A DNA stretch of 30,125 nucleotides. It comes from Apostichopus leukothele (lineage: Eukaryota > Echinodermata > Holothuroidea > Aspidochirotida > Stichopodidae). Made by a program: the position numbers and the translations under genes. A model generated the notes under the pieces. That model saw only the letters and a list, made by a program, of their open reading frames with translations. It was not told the origin of the DNA and ran no database searches. The stretch is from assembly GCA_010014835.2 (NCBI GenBank), contig JAAAKB020000027.1:1185869-1215993 (forward strand). The letters are read 5' to 3'. Numbering within the stretch: the stretch's first letter is position 1; the number at the start of each line of letters is the position of its first letter. Positions 1-11,500 of the stretch are shown here, one piece after another.

Positions 1-489
1 GTTTAGTGTTAAATAGATTACTGTAATTATGTTGACAATAAATGAAATTAGCTGAGTTACAGGAAACTTTATATATTTAACATTATCTTACTAAATACCA
101 GGTAAGGGGTCGGTCGGTAGATCTTCTAGTAGCGTCTTGCAAAGACTTGAGATCCTTGCGAGCCGAGTTTCGACCAGTGTTATTGCTGTGCAACTCGATG
201 CTGGCCAACCACAATCAGTGTGTTCAACTAGTCTATGAATATATGTGCATGAATAAACGTAGTGTTTATTAATTTGTACATGTTGTTCCTGGCATACTCT
301 CGGTAAACGATTTCTATAAAAAGAAACACACGTTCTGTATGTTTCTTGCATCTTCCCAAGATTTATTCACTTATATAAATTATAGTGAAAGTTTTAGAGA
401 CTAAACGTTCATTCTAAAAATGCATTGGAACGCGAGCTTATTCTGGGAATATCCAGGGACCGCGGAAATGATACACATTTATCCTAACA
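1..489 (-). mobile_element. LTR fragment of an LTR retrotransposon (fossil)
   Basis: On the minus strand a purine tract (AAGAGGGGGCG, 500-490) is followed directly by TGTTAGGATAAATG. This is the usual junction between a polypurine tract and a 3' LTR beginning with TG. Downstream within the LTR there is a TATA-like TATATAAGTG and an AATAAATC signal near 375-355, which fits an LTR with its own promoter and polyadenylation signals. The matching CA end is not seen, so the LTR probably continues beyond position 1. No gag, pol or second LTR was recognised between 504 and 5300, so this is a solitary or truncated copy. The tract followed by TGTTAG resembles Copia-type elements, but the family is not certain. 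Confidence 0.5.
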
Positions 490-503
490 CGCCCCCTCTT
501 AAA

Positions 504-2040
504 AGAAGAAATTTAGAATGTAATGAGAACTTGTTCACATATTTGTCACTTAACATCATCATACTGCACTAACTTTGTACATCAAATAACATGGTCTTAA
601 TTTTAAATATGGCATACTGAATTAACGTTGTACATCAACATATTTGTGTACAATAATTGAAATAACGAAAACTAAAGCAACTCTTTAAATAGCATCAGCA
701 ATAACATTTCGAATATACTCTCCAAATTATGCTTTTGTAAACTTAAACTCTATCTCAATAACCTCTGGTTAGCATTTTTCATTGTGTTAATAAATGTCTA
801 TCGGTTAGAACCAGTGTAGTACACAAAAATTGGAAACTTGACTCCATGTAAGTCTACGTCAAAATACCGTAAAGCCAAAAGTAAGGCTAACGTTTCTCAT
901 TTCGTCCTTTCTCAATTGTATAGTTATTTCTTACGTGTTTTGTTGATTTTTTTTGAACAATAAACACACTGGCGGGTTAATACTTTCGTCAATAGCTTCA
1001 AATAATACTCCACCAGCAGCATCATCACTGACATATACTGCAAGTTTAAACGGAAGTTGTTGATGCTGCATTTTGTTGAGATAACACATATCCTGAGTTC
1101 TTACTGTAATCATAATAGCACATGCTACCGATTTATAGCACGATTTAGTTGTTATGGTACACGACTTCAATAATTTCAGTATTAACTGTATTCTCTGTGT
1201 GTTTCGGGTGCATATCTTAAGGTTGCGGTAGGGTCCCTACGCAGATGGTTCTTCCGGTTACAACCCGGTTTCGTTAACCATATTGTGTGAGATATTGTCA
1301 GCGGGGTATAACATCACTATTAAAAGCGACTGGTTGAAAAACCTGGGCTGCCTCGATATTCACTCGTTATTTCATTTTTGGGGGCTCAAAATGTTGACTC
1401 ATATTTTTATTTGATTTTTGTTTTCAACTTATCATCTTCAAAATTTAACTGTGTTAAAAAATATCACCTTTTACCGAAATTTGGTGCTTTTTTTGGGGCT
1501 TTCTGTTTTGTTGTTGTTCTTTTGTAGTTTTAATTCAATGTAAGTTTTGTTGAACACGTCGTAAGTTCGATAATATGTGTAAAACTTCCCACAGTTTTAT
1601 GGGATTCTTTTACAATTTAATTTCAAATCATCTTCCTTTTTAGATTAAGTTGTATATTAACTTTTCATGCAACTTTGACTTTTCATCATCATTGATAAAG
1701 TACAATGTTCACAGTGCATCTATTGGAGGTTAATAACAGCATTACATCTGATTAACGATTTGGAATACGTTTTGAATAAACGGTTTTGTCAAAAATGACT
1801 AACGATATCATTTCTCAATCTGAAATTAAAATGATTATCTCAGACCTTGGTCAGAATTAAATTACTAGGAATTTAACACAGAAAACACAAGAATATTCCA
1901 CGATGAAGGTTTTTATTTGTTACGCTTTGACTTTAGAAAACGAAGCGTATTAACCGGTGCGTTATCTATATAGTGTTATAAATACCTCTGTATGGACGTT
2001 GAAACTCATTAACAAGCAAGAAAGAAGGTACACTTACACT
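504..2040. other. No recognisable gene
   Basis: AT-rich sequence. Short open frames occur, for example minus-strand 931-1170, but they match no family I know and have the length expected by chance at this base composition. If the adjacent LTR belongs to a longer element, its 3' untranslated region would lie at the start of this stretch. Confidence 0.4.
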
Positions 2041-2090
2041 TACATACCCTCCCTGCCTCCCTTGTATGTCTGATTCCCTTCCTTCCACAG

Positions 2091-2160
2091 GGCAGTAACA
2101 GTAGAGAGACGTAAATCTTCCAAGAGAAGATTCCATCTGGCATTGTCGGTTACTCGTTGA
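2091..2160 (+). CDS. Possible short terminal exon, basic C-terminal peptide
   Basis: A strong splice acceptor (pyrimidine-rich CTGATTCCCTTCCTTCCACAG, core at 2071-2090) precedes an open stretch starting at 2091. With a leading G belonging to a split codon, it reads 22 residues, AVTVERRKSSKRRFHLALSV then TR, ending in TGA at 2158-2160. The peptide is rich in Arg and Lys. No upstream exon was identified and the length is within chance, so only the acceptor is persuasive. It may equally be a chance pyrimidine tract. Confidence 0.15.
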
Positions 2161-4203
2161 GGAAATGAATACACGACTAACCGCATTTGTAAATCTTCGG
2201 TTTCTGTTGCTTGGCTTCTTTCTTAATATTATGCAACAAGTATGAATTTGGAAGATAAAAATTGCATCTTATCGTTGAAATGTTACAGCTATTATGTGGT
2301 ACCAAAGGGAACCCGGAAACTCAGTTAAGTGATGGATTCTTCAATGTTTTACATCATTGTCAATTCCATCTTTTATCTTTCAAACAAGCAAACGTATGCA
2401 ATAACGTATGAATATACAAGTGAAAATAAAACATACAAATTAAGACTTATACATCAGAAAGGTAAAAACTATACAAAAACAGAAGGGTTTCAAAATATTA
2501 ACTATTAAAACAATTGTGAACATCTTTAATACACTGAGATATAAAATAAGCGGTAAGTAACATTGTTAGGTAGCCTTGCTATACCATAACGAGGTATTAT
2601 TGACATAGCCAGATCCATACATATGGAGTGATTACTTTCTCTGAGGGTAGAACTAAGCTTCGCCGCACATGACGTGGGTGAGATGCGGCCAACGTAGGCT
2701 GATTTTGTTTACAGATAATAGCAGACAGTAGAAACAGTTGTTCCTTAACAACACATAGAGTCTTGTCGTACATACAGATAACAAAAATATAACATGATAC
2801 CAATGATATCGATGATCATTATATAACGCCCTGACTAGCTGTGGCAAATTCAGACACAAAGAACGTCTCAAAACAAAATTATCTAAGAAAGCATTTTCAA
2901 ACTTACTATAAAATGATGCATGAAATAGCATCGTTGTGTCGCTTACGAAACCTATGTCACAATAAACTGAATAGGGCCTCTGTAAAACATATTACGTTAG
3001 TAGTACTGCGGAACATGTCAAGCGATCCTCCTTGGTTGATATGTTTTCTAACTGTGTAGTAAGATGTCTAGAGTTTTGTAATAAACGTTTATGACATCCG
3101 ATGCCAATGAAAAGCCCCGATTTAGTATACCCAATGAAGTTAATGCTTCCTGATGGCGAGCTGTGTTCCCACTAATACTCGTTATACATACAATATATTT
3201 TGTCATCGTGCAGAACTTATGGCAATATTGATATTTTCTTAGGGATTAAACGTCTTAAACACACTATGATGGCATCACTACAATCAATTGAAGTTTGATC
3301 CTTCTTGATTCAAATGTTTGTGTTTACCGATCAATGAAAATGTAAAATATTTGCAGAAGAGTATGGGCGAGCCTTAAGCCATTGAAATCACAGAAAATTA
3401 TTTTTGGTTTAAAATTATGACACTGCAGTTAGTTAGATTCTTCGCTAAAACGATAAAGAGATACATCAAGTATTGCTTAGCTATTGTGTATTTGAAACAA
3501 CATGAACATATATGTAGGCGAACAACAACAAGTCTACTTGTTAACTGTTCCTCGTGAAATGGAAAGGTTATGATTCTGATTATCTTGGTTTGGAAATTAA
3601 GTTGTTGAACACTTGATTTTCTAAAGAAATATTTCATTTTCTTTATTAAAATGTAAGTAAAATATGAACATTGAGAAACGAAATTGTCCATCAGTTTTGA
3701 GTTAGAAAGAAACTGAAAATGATAGACTGGTAAATATACAACTGGGAAGAAAGGCATTTCTACCATAAAGAACAGAGAGAAGTAAATGTGTATTCTGGCG
3801 ATTTATAATACGATACCCTTGCAATGAAGTGTGCATAACAAGTAACTAAAACTGTTTGATTTTACATCTCTTTAAATAAATTTAGGTATTAAATATAACA
3901 TAACTCTTACCCAATGGAAGCATTCACCGACTCCAATGCTTCAATGTGGGTTATTTATTTGGTGCTGGTTCAAACTCTTACTTAGACATCTATTGAAACT
4001 ATTAGACATAGTTTTATTTGCTTAATATGTGTAATTTAGTAAGGTATGAGATATTCAATCCATTCTTCCCTTTATAACATTCTGGCTCATTCATCTTATT
4101 TCGGTATTGGGTAAGCATACATGTATACTGATAACTTATTGCACTGCAGGTAAGACCATGCGTGATGCTAGCTTGTAGTTTGTAACGAACAGGGTTGACA
4201 CCA
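2161..4203. other. No recognisable gene
   Basis: AT-rich intergenic or intronic sequence. A 122-codon minus-strand open frame (3398-3766) is rich in Phe, Tyr, Ile and Leu, resembles no family I know, and is about as long as the longest chance frame expected here. Confidence 0.4.
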
Positions 4204-4204
4204 C

Positions 4205-4251
4205 GCCGGGCGGTGCTACCAGCTCTCAAAATTTCAGACTTACCGCCCGGC
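4205..4251. repeat. GC-rich 10-bp inverted repeat (hairpin)
   Basis: GCCGGGCGGT (4205-4214) and its exact reverse complement ACCGCCCGGC (4242-4251) flank a 27-base AT-rich loop. Ten GC-rich paired bases in AT-rich DNA are unlikely by chance. It could be the tip of a small foldback element or a structured RNA. Nothing around it identifies the class. Confidence 0.6.
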
Positions 4252-4405
4252 ACAAATTAGCCTACCGCCAATAAGTAACTTGGTAAAGATTAGCGCGATT
4301 CAGTGCAAAACGCAGCTTAACTGTTATTAATCCCGCTCCAAATAAAGGAACGCTACTTTCCCCGCTATTCACCACCGACACAATGGGAGTGAACCGATCG
4401 ATACA

Positions 4406-4421
4406 ACGCTATTCATAGCGT
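4406..4421. repeat. Short palindrome
   Basis: ACGCTAT and ATAGCGT, 7-base arms separated by TC. It lies about 150 bp from the GC-rich hairpin at 4205-4251. Together with CTTGGC/GCCAAG near 4848-4864 it makes a small cluster of inverted repeats that may be remains of a mobile element. Confidence 0.5.
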
Positions 4422-4948
4422 GGAGGTAGCGTAAACTGATCGCTTGTAACCAATACACGTTATATGTATCACAATTGTTTATTGTAAACATCCAGAGTAG
4501 GCCTACGAGTACGAAGTTTACGAACTTTGACTGAAAGAAAGTTTTAAACGAGAATAGTTTCGTGTTGAAGGGCAAAACCTTTTTATACGTGTTTATTTTA
4601 TTCCCCGATATGTTCTGGTTACCAGAAGTAATAAAAAGCAAGAAGGAAACTTCGTGCCTTATCCTTTCGGGGTAACATATCATTTTTAGTAGTAACATTA
4701 GGCCTCGCGTTTTGTGTGGACTTTAGGCACATTAGGCTAGGAAACGTTGCACTGAGTACTGTTCGAAAAACATGTCGAGACAAGACTCGGTGCATTGGAT
4801 TCTGTTCGCTGTTTCGCTATGTAGAGACGTTCCACTGCCAATCGTTTCTTGGCGATTTGCCAAGTTTAACTAAGAACAAGTGTTTCACGCACATTGTAAG
4901 AATGTTGTACAGTACTGTAGCATGCAAATCACATTAACACTGGGGTGA

Positions 4949-5215
4949 GTGATGAGGGGCTCTAAATACAAAAAATACCAAAAAAGATCCCAGGAAAATT
5001 CAGTGATCCACATGAAAAAACAAAGGTATCTCAGGAGAATTTTGAGGATCAAAACCCTTTCTAAATGCCACCATTTTGCATGTAGGCACCATCAGGATTT
5101 GAAAATTTTTCACCCCCTCCCCCTATACCCCTCCCCCAGGACGTGGATCACTGTCACAAATTACCCCTCTAAAAATGGTCTGGTGACAACCCTGCTTGTA
5201 GTATAGTACAAAACT
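4949..5215. repeat. Probable dispersed repeat with 11-bp inverted repeats
   Basis: CAGTGATCCAC (5001-5011) and its exact reverse complement GTGGATCACTG (5143-5153) enclose 131 bp that contains a C-rich tract (about 5111-5140). The block ends in CTGGTGACAACCCTGC. The composition differs from the flanks and the style is that of a short non-autonomous element. No target duplication was found, so the borders are approximate. Confidence 0.4.
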
Positions 5216-5362
5216 TCAACAGCAATACTTTCTGTAAACTAAGGTAATGCAGATACATGGTGCTATGTACAGGTTTGTATCTTTTATATATTCAAACCTT
5301 TATCACAAACAATTTACCATATAACTAAATAAAATGATACAGTCTGCAGCACTGCTACTTAC

Positions 5363-5523
5363 CTTGTCAAAGTAAATGTTGATGGATCCAACATTGGTAG
5401 CTCCTACAGCAGCCATGGAAAAGAAACCACACTGCCATTGCCCTGTTATGACTACACGTTCATTCAAATTAAATAGTCCCTTGATCCATGCAGCAATACC
5501 AGGGTTTACAGAAAACAGCTCAC
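5363..5523 (-). CDS. PISD: PISD exon 5: VGATNVGSI block
   Basis: Encodes 53 residues after the split Gly codon: [20 protein letters not shown], then [20 protein letters not shown], then [13 protein letters not shown]. The acceptor is TATCCTTCAG|GTGAGC and the donor AAG|gtaagt. Vertebrate PISD has [20 protein letters not shown] and [16 protein letters not shown] at the same place. Roughly 60-70 residues, including LGST, should follow. Confidence 0.95.
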
Positions 5524-8500
5524 CTGAAGGATAGACAACAGCAAAGACAATATTTACAAACTGCCAGGGAGAAACACAGACAAGAGAAAAGCCCACCCAC
5601 CAGCTCACAAAAATAATACAAAGCATGAATGCTCAATGGACAAGTTAGTACACTGAGACCCAATCAATGACCAAACTTACTTGTGTCCTATATTCATAAT
5701 TACTCAAATTAGCAAGTTTTGGAATACTTATTTCATTCCTCTCTTACCCATCTCCTATGCATACGCACTTCTATCTACCAAGCTTATTATAACTGGTATA
5801 ATTACTGGTAACATTTGTGCACTGTGCCTCCCTATGACCCCTTTTGAGGTCACTACCCTCTTCCTGCCTCTACAATCTACCATTCCAAACTTATGACAAG
5901 TTATCCACATAGCAACGGGCCTACATTGCTTTATACTAAGAAATTAAGTCTTTAATTAAGAATATGAATCTACCAAACCAAAACAAAACTGAACCAGGAA
6001 GGCGGTTAGCTTTATGATTCCATGCCTATAATTTGCTCAGAATTCCACATATCTGACTTATGTAAAGCAAGTGAGTTAAATTTGTCCAAGAATTAAGTGA
6101 GAACCAGAGGTTTCAAGCTTATTAGTGACACTCCCTTGTGGGCGTCAACTATTCAATTCACTGGTAAGGGTTTTACAGTATAGAATTTTTATTCCAAAAT
6201 GTTTCAATATCCAGAAAGAACAGTCTCCCAACGTGAAATATAGACACCTAGATGTATGAGCAAAAGGACATTTTCTTTTACAAATTTTGAGCTAGCAAAT
6301 CAGCTCTGCCATCCCTTTAATAATTATTGTTAACGAATGAGAGTTACATGACATTGTTTATACACAACTCACTGCTAAACCAAAAGTCATCTCCTGTAGT
6401 ATAAATTCACAGATAATAAGGCCAATTTTGAGACCATTTGAGATGACCTGTTGACCCCTTGAAGCTCCGAGTGTGAAAACTGACAAGGGCCACTTAAGTG
6501 TGTTTAAAGCATGAACTATTTGAAGCAGATTTAATTTTCTGGATGACTATATACAGTATGTATCACTAGAGATATATTTTATATTGGGCCTGTTCACTAA
6601 ACTAAACTGAACTGAAATTGGCCAAATTATGTTCACCAAAAGCAAATAATGGTAGAACTCATAGATTAATTTAAGTTAACATGTTTACAAGGAATACATA
6701 CTTGATACATGTTGACCTCAGGTGATATTTGACCTCTACCAATTTCGATAGGGTTCTTGCACTCACTATTAGCTGGTTCTACATACTACGTATGAAGTTC
6801 CAAATATGTGTTTTGAGTTATCATGTTTTAAAGGTTTTACAGACTTTGACTTATGTTCATTGCAAATAACCTTTGACCCTCAACAATTTTAATAGGGTTC
6901 TTATACTCATCTAGCTGGATCTACATACCAAGTATAAAGATCAACAGAGATGTACTTTTTGAGTTACCATGTTAACAAAGTTTTCAGACTTTGACCTCTG
7001 TTGATCCCAAGTGACCATTGAACTTCACAGAAAAGAATAGGGTTCTTGTACTCAATATACAGATCCACATACCAAGCATGAAGTTAATACACCATGAACT
7101 TTTGAGTTACCGTGTTTAAAAGCAAGTGTAACATACATACACACACACACATGCCATCACCATCACATAGATTCCTTATGCCTCTGGCAAGGAATAAAAA
7201 ACTACCTACTGTACTTCAAAGTTATTTTTGCTTCCTACCTGGAAAGTGTCTCCTATGTGCTGCTGACCAACTGGTTGGTGAATGAAATCTATGGTAATCA
7301 CCCGGAGCCAAATAAATGATACAATTAAAAAGTTTGTTGCCCTCCTTAATGTTCAGAGATTCAAGGTATTCCTCATCTGTTATCTGTTTAAAAAATGATG
7401 CAGAGAAATATAATCAAAGTTTGGTTAAAATGAATTTCTCCTGGCAAGGATTTAAGATATCCCAAGAACTGGCGCCCGCCAGCCCTTTTAAACACAGACT
7501 ATAAAAACATTGCAAAATGCATTGCTTCCCGCATGAAAGCAGTGTTGAATTTAATTATCAGCAGACAGGTTTTATGAAGAGTAGATTTATAGGTGAAACA
7601 GAAGGTTAATACTCTTGTATTGTGAAGAGAAATCCATTCCTGGTGGTTTACTTTTCTTAGACTCTGAAAAGGCATTTGACTGCCGGGACTGGAATTGTAT
7701 TCAGCATACACTCTCTTATCTTGGTCCACAATTAAAACCTACAGGGGTTAATGTTATTCATAAAAATCTTGGCTCTTGAATTAATTCTAACCCATCGATT
7801 AATGGTATAATGATTTCTGATGTTCCTCGCAAAATATCTCAGTATGCGGATGATACAGTTGTCATTCCGGATGGGCCTTTTTTTAAGACCTTAATAAGCT
7901 GTTTTATAATTTTATTTGGAACAATAAAATAGATAAGGTAAAGAGATCTGTCCTCTGTAAAGTTAAAAGTGAGGAAGGTTTAAATATGATTGATCTCCAT
8001 GTTTTTGTCAACAGTTTAAAGACGAGTTCTAGCCCTAGCAACAACAGCTGAATATTTTACATGGGGAGTCTACCAAACGGAAAATGACTTTGAGAGTTGT
8101 TCTTCTCTGACGTCATCAATATGGTGAATTCTGTTTTATTAGTTTCAGGTTGAATTTCACACAGCTTCTGTAACTCATAAATACCTGTTGCATTGGTAGT
8201 AAGTTTACAGTCAAGACTTTGTAGGGATAATTCTTAGCTCTGAGAATCATACTGTTAAACAGATGAACCAAAAACTCTGGCTTACAAATTCCTTTTAGAG
8301 GTAGTGCAATTTGAATTTAATGTGCATGACCATATTCAAAGATGATAAACTAGATTATTAACCTTTTGGAGAATTAAATGCCTGATATTGTGGGAAGAAA
8401 CCAAATTTAAACCATTCTCACACCACACTGATGCAATGTCTTGCTCTCCTGTACCTACAGTACTTATCACAGAGAAGCTTCAAGTTGCTATTCCTTTTTT

Positions 8501-11500
8501 GCCTATTTAAAATATGATACATTGTGGTTGCACAGGATTTGCTTTTAGTTTTAGAATTAGTATCAATAATTGGGACACTTATAACTACAATATCAGTCCG
8601 TGGTTCTAACAAGTACAGTAGCCTGGTCATTGTTATCAGCACTTATACAATACGGAGTACAGAGAATATGTTGTGTAACATGTGCCTCATATGACATTAC
8701 AGTAATGTACTTAATACATCCTACTGTGGCTAAAAGCAGTTATAAGTTTTCCCTTATAGAAGATATATGTTAAATGCTTGTGAGTTAATGAGAGGTTTTA
8801 CTTTCACAATTGTATTAAATTCTAAGGTCAGAGATCATGACAGGTGTGCAAGGTACTTACTTTATCCACTGCGAATGATGGGTTTGTGTCCTCTGAGTCA
8901 TCAGAATACCAGTTGTTAGGCCCGAGAAATGTTTTCAGACAGTAGGTTACACCTTTCACTTGTTCGAGCATACAATGTTTCACCTCTCCGTAATGAAGGA
9001 CCTTACCATCACATGGACTAACCTAACAGAACAAGAAATGTTTAAATACTGAATTATATTGATTTCTCAAATATCATTCTCACACAAAATACTGACAAAA
9101 GGTTATAGAATTGTATCTGGTATAAACCAAATTTTACGAAAATGAAAATTTCCAATTGAGTTCTGATGTCATAACTACAGTACTCTATGTATATATATAT
9201 ACAAGTACAGTATATATATAAGTACAGTATAAGTTTTCTTGAAGCAAGTAGTCCTAGTTTATCTTCTTGAGATTAACAGGTTGACCAATTTGCAGATGCT
9301 ACAGACACATGCAATTATACTTGCAAAGGTTATGACTGTCACAGTCACTGGAAAAATCCCAAAAAGGATCACACTTCATGGATACCTGTTTTCAGAAATG
9401 ATGTTAATGAGACAACTTTTCAAATTGAGCAGTAAGTAATACTGTATCATAAATATCTTACCAATGCATGTTGCTGGTCAATTGGTCTAACTTCCGGTTT
9501 TAACTGCCTTTTGAAAAACTCTTGGAGATTCTTGTAATGCTTAAGATCTTCTACCAGTGCTTCCGTGACATCACAGCCAAACAACCAAACATAGAGGCCA
9601 AGCAGCGGCTGCCTTAGTCTCTCAGGTAAATTTTTATCATTGACTTGTCCCCATAGTCTTGAAGTAAATCTCCAGGGTACTACTCTGTACAAGGTTACCT
9701 GTTGAATCAAGGGAATGAATGCAGAAGGGGTCAGCCACAAATAACATGGAAACATGTGATCATTGCTGCATTTCAAAAATTTACACTCATTTAAAACCTG
9801 AATGACAATTGTAGTAATGTCAGTACAACATACTGTACAAGTACTCCTAGGGTTTGTCCAAGGTTTGCAATTAAAAGAATATATATATTAATAATAACTA
9901 TTAGGCTGACACTGTTGTGCAGCATGTTGTTTACATGACAATCTGTTTACTTTACAGCATATTCTCTTTGTAGCATCTCAAACTGTGCATACAGTCTGTA
10001 CCACAAAATCTTTATGAATTCTGCATATTACTGAGACACTGTACATCCAAAATGAGCTAATGTAGCACATGCATAGCAAAGAATCTAAAACTACCTACAG
10101 TGCACTAGTGTTTTACTTGATTACCATATTGTCATAATTGTATGGCAGTTCAGTGTTCAATGGCCCAATAAAATAGAAATTTTCAGCAGAGAAAGTGAAT
10201 ATTATTTTCCAATTTTGGTTCACTACAAGATTTTCACATTTAAAATAAATGTCAACAATGCCACCTGTGGTAAGGTGAATTTCATTATGATGTTAGATCT
10301 TCTGATATGACCAAATTATCACTGTTAATACTGCACACTGTTCTCCAACTTCTCATTACACTGGCATAAATATTCCATTAGCCCAACTTAATGCACACAG
10401 TCCCATAGTTATTACCCAAAAGATTCAATCAATGGCTCGTTGTCCATGGGAGTTGTTGCTAGCTAATACTGGGTAGGTGAAAATTCTGTGGTGACCAAAT
10501 TTGTTCTTCTTTTATAAATTTTCCTTCTGGGCTGACCAAATTTAGATTTTTCAAAAGTCTGCAAAAATTCCACATTTAGACCTCTACTATTTATGCCTCC
10601 CAAGTACACCTTGCATGAATTGTAATAGTGTCATGACAGAGTACATAGTTGACAGCTTGGCTAAATGGGGAAGGCAAGTTGAAGTAATTTCAAAAAGTAA
10701 AAATAATAGTAAAGATGAAAAGTGTCTCCCCAACTACTGTATGGCAATGAGATCTGTGCATGGCTGACTTCACACAATAAAGCAGAATAGATTGCTAATT
10801 AAACTATACAGTACTTTATTTTAAACTAATAGACACTGTGAATACCTAACACTGTGTCTAAGGTACAACATGACAGTGTGCTGGATAACCCTGCACTATG
10901 TATCAAGAAGATGATATGTCCCAAACTCTGCATATAAAATTTGCATAGTACTAGTTCTGACTCATTCTTTTGTAGTCGATTAATCCCATAGCTCTTCTCG
11001 CGATTACTCGGTTACAGTTATGACGTCATCACTGACATTTTTACATTGCAGAAATACATTCAAAACAAATCTTTCCCCATGGTCTTTATTTATTTCTTCT
11101 TTCTTGTCTTAATGTGTGGTGTCTAAATCATGTTAAAACTTCTACCAAACAAAAACTGTGAGCAACTTTCGATCTACAACGTTTCTTAAAATCCTTCATA
11201 GTAAATAAAAAACTTTCGAATGAATATACGAGGCTACTACAACTACTAGTACAAATAAAAGCAAACGTGTAAAACAATGAATAGATGTAACACCTTGCAG
11301 CGTTGTGATGATTAGTATGCAAGAGTTTTCTGTAGAAGGACGTTCAACGTTCTAGCCTAGCGCGATAGCAGGCATATATTTTGCACTCTGAAATAAAACT
11401 ACACCACAATCGACACACTCGATCAGAAATTCCAATAAATGTGAACCAGGTTGGTAATGAAGTTATTGTAAACATGTTTGAAGAAATGACAAATACTTTG

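Noticed and set aside
931-1170. Minus-strand frame containing GGVLFEAIDES, faintly like the IVLIFEAP segment of PISD
   Set aside because: There is no LGST ahead of it and nothing else aligns. The similarity is four or five residues and the frame length is within chance.
3398-3766. 122-codon minus-strand open frame
   Set aside because: Composition follows AT-rich DNA (Phe, Tyr, Ile, Leu). About one frame of this length is expected by chance in the window, and no family or splice context is seen.
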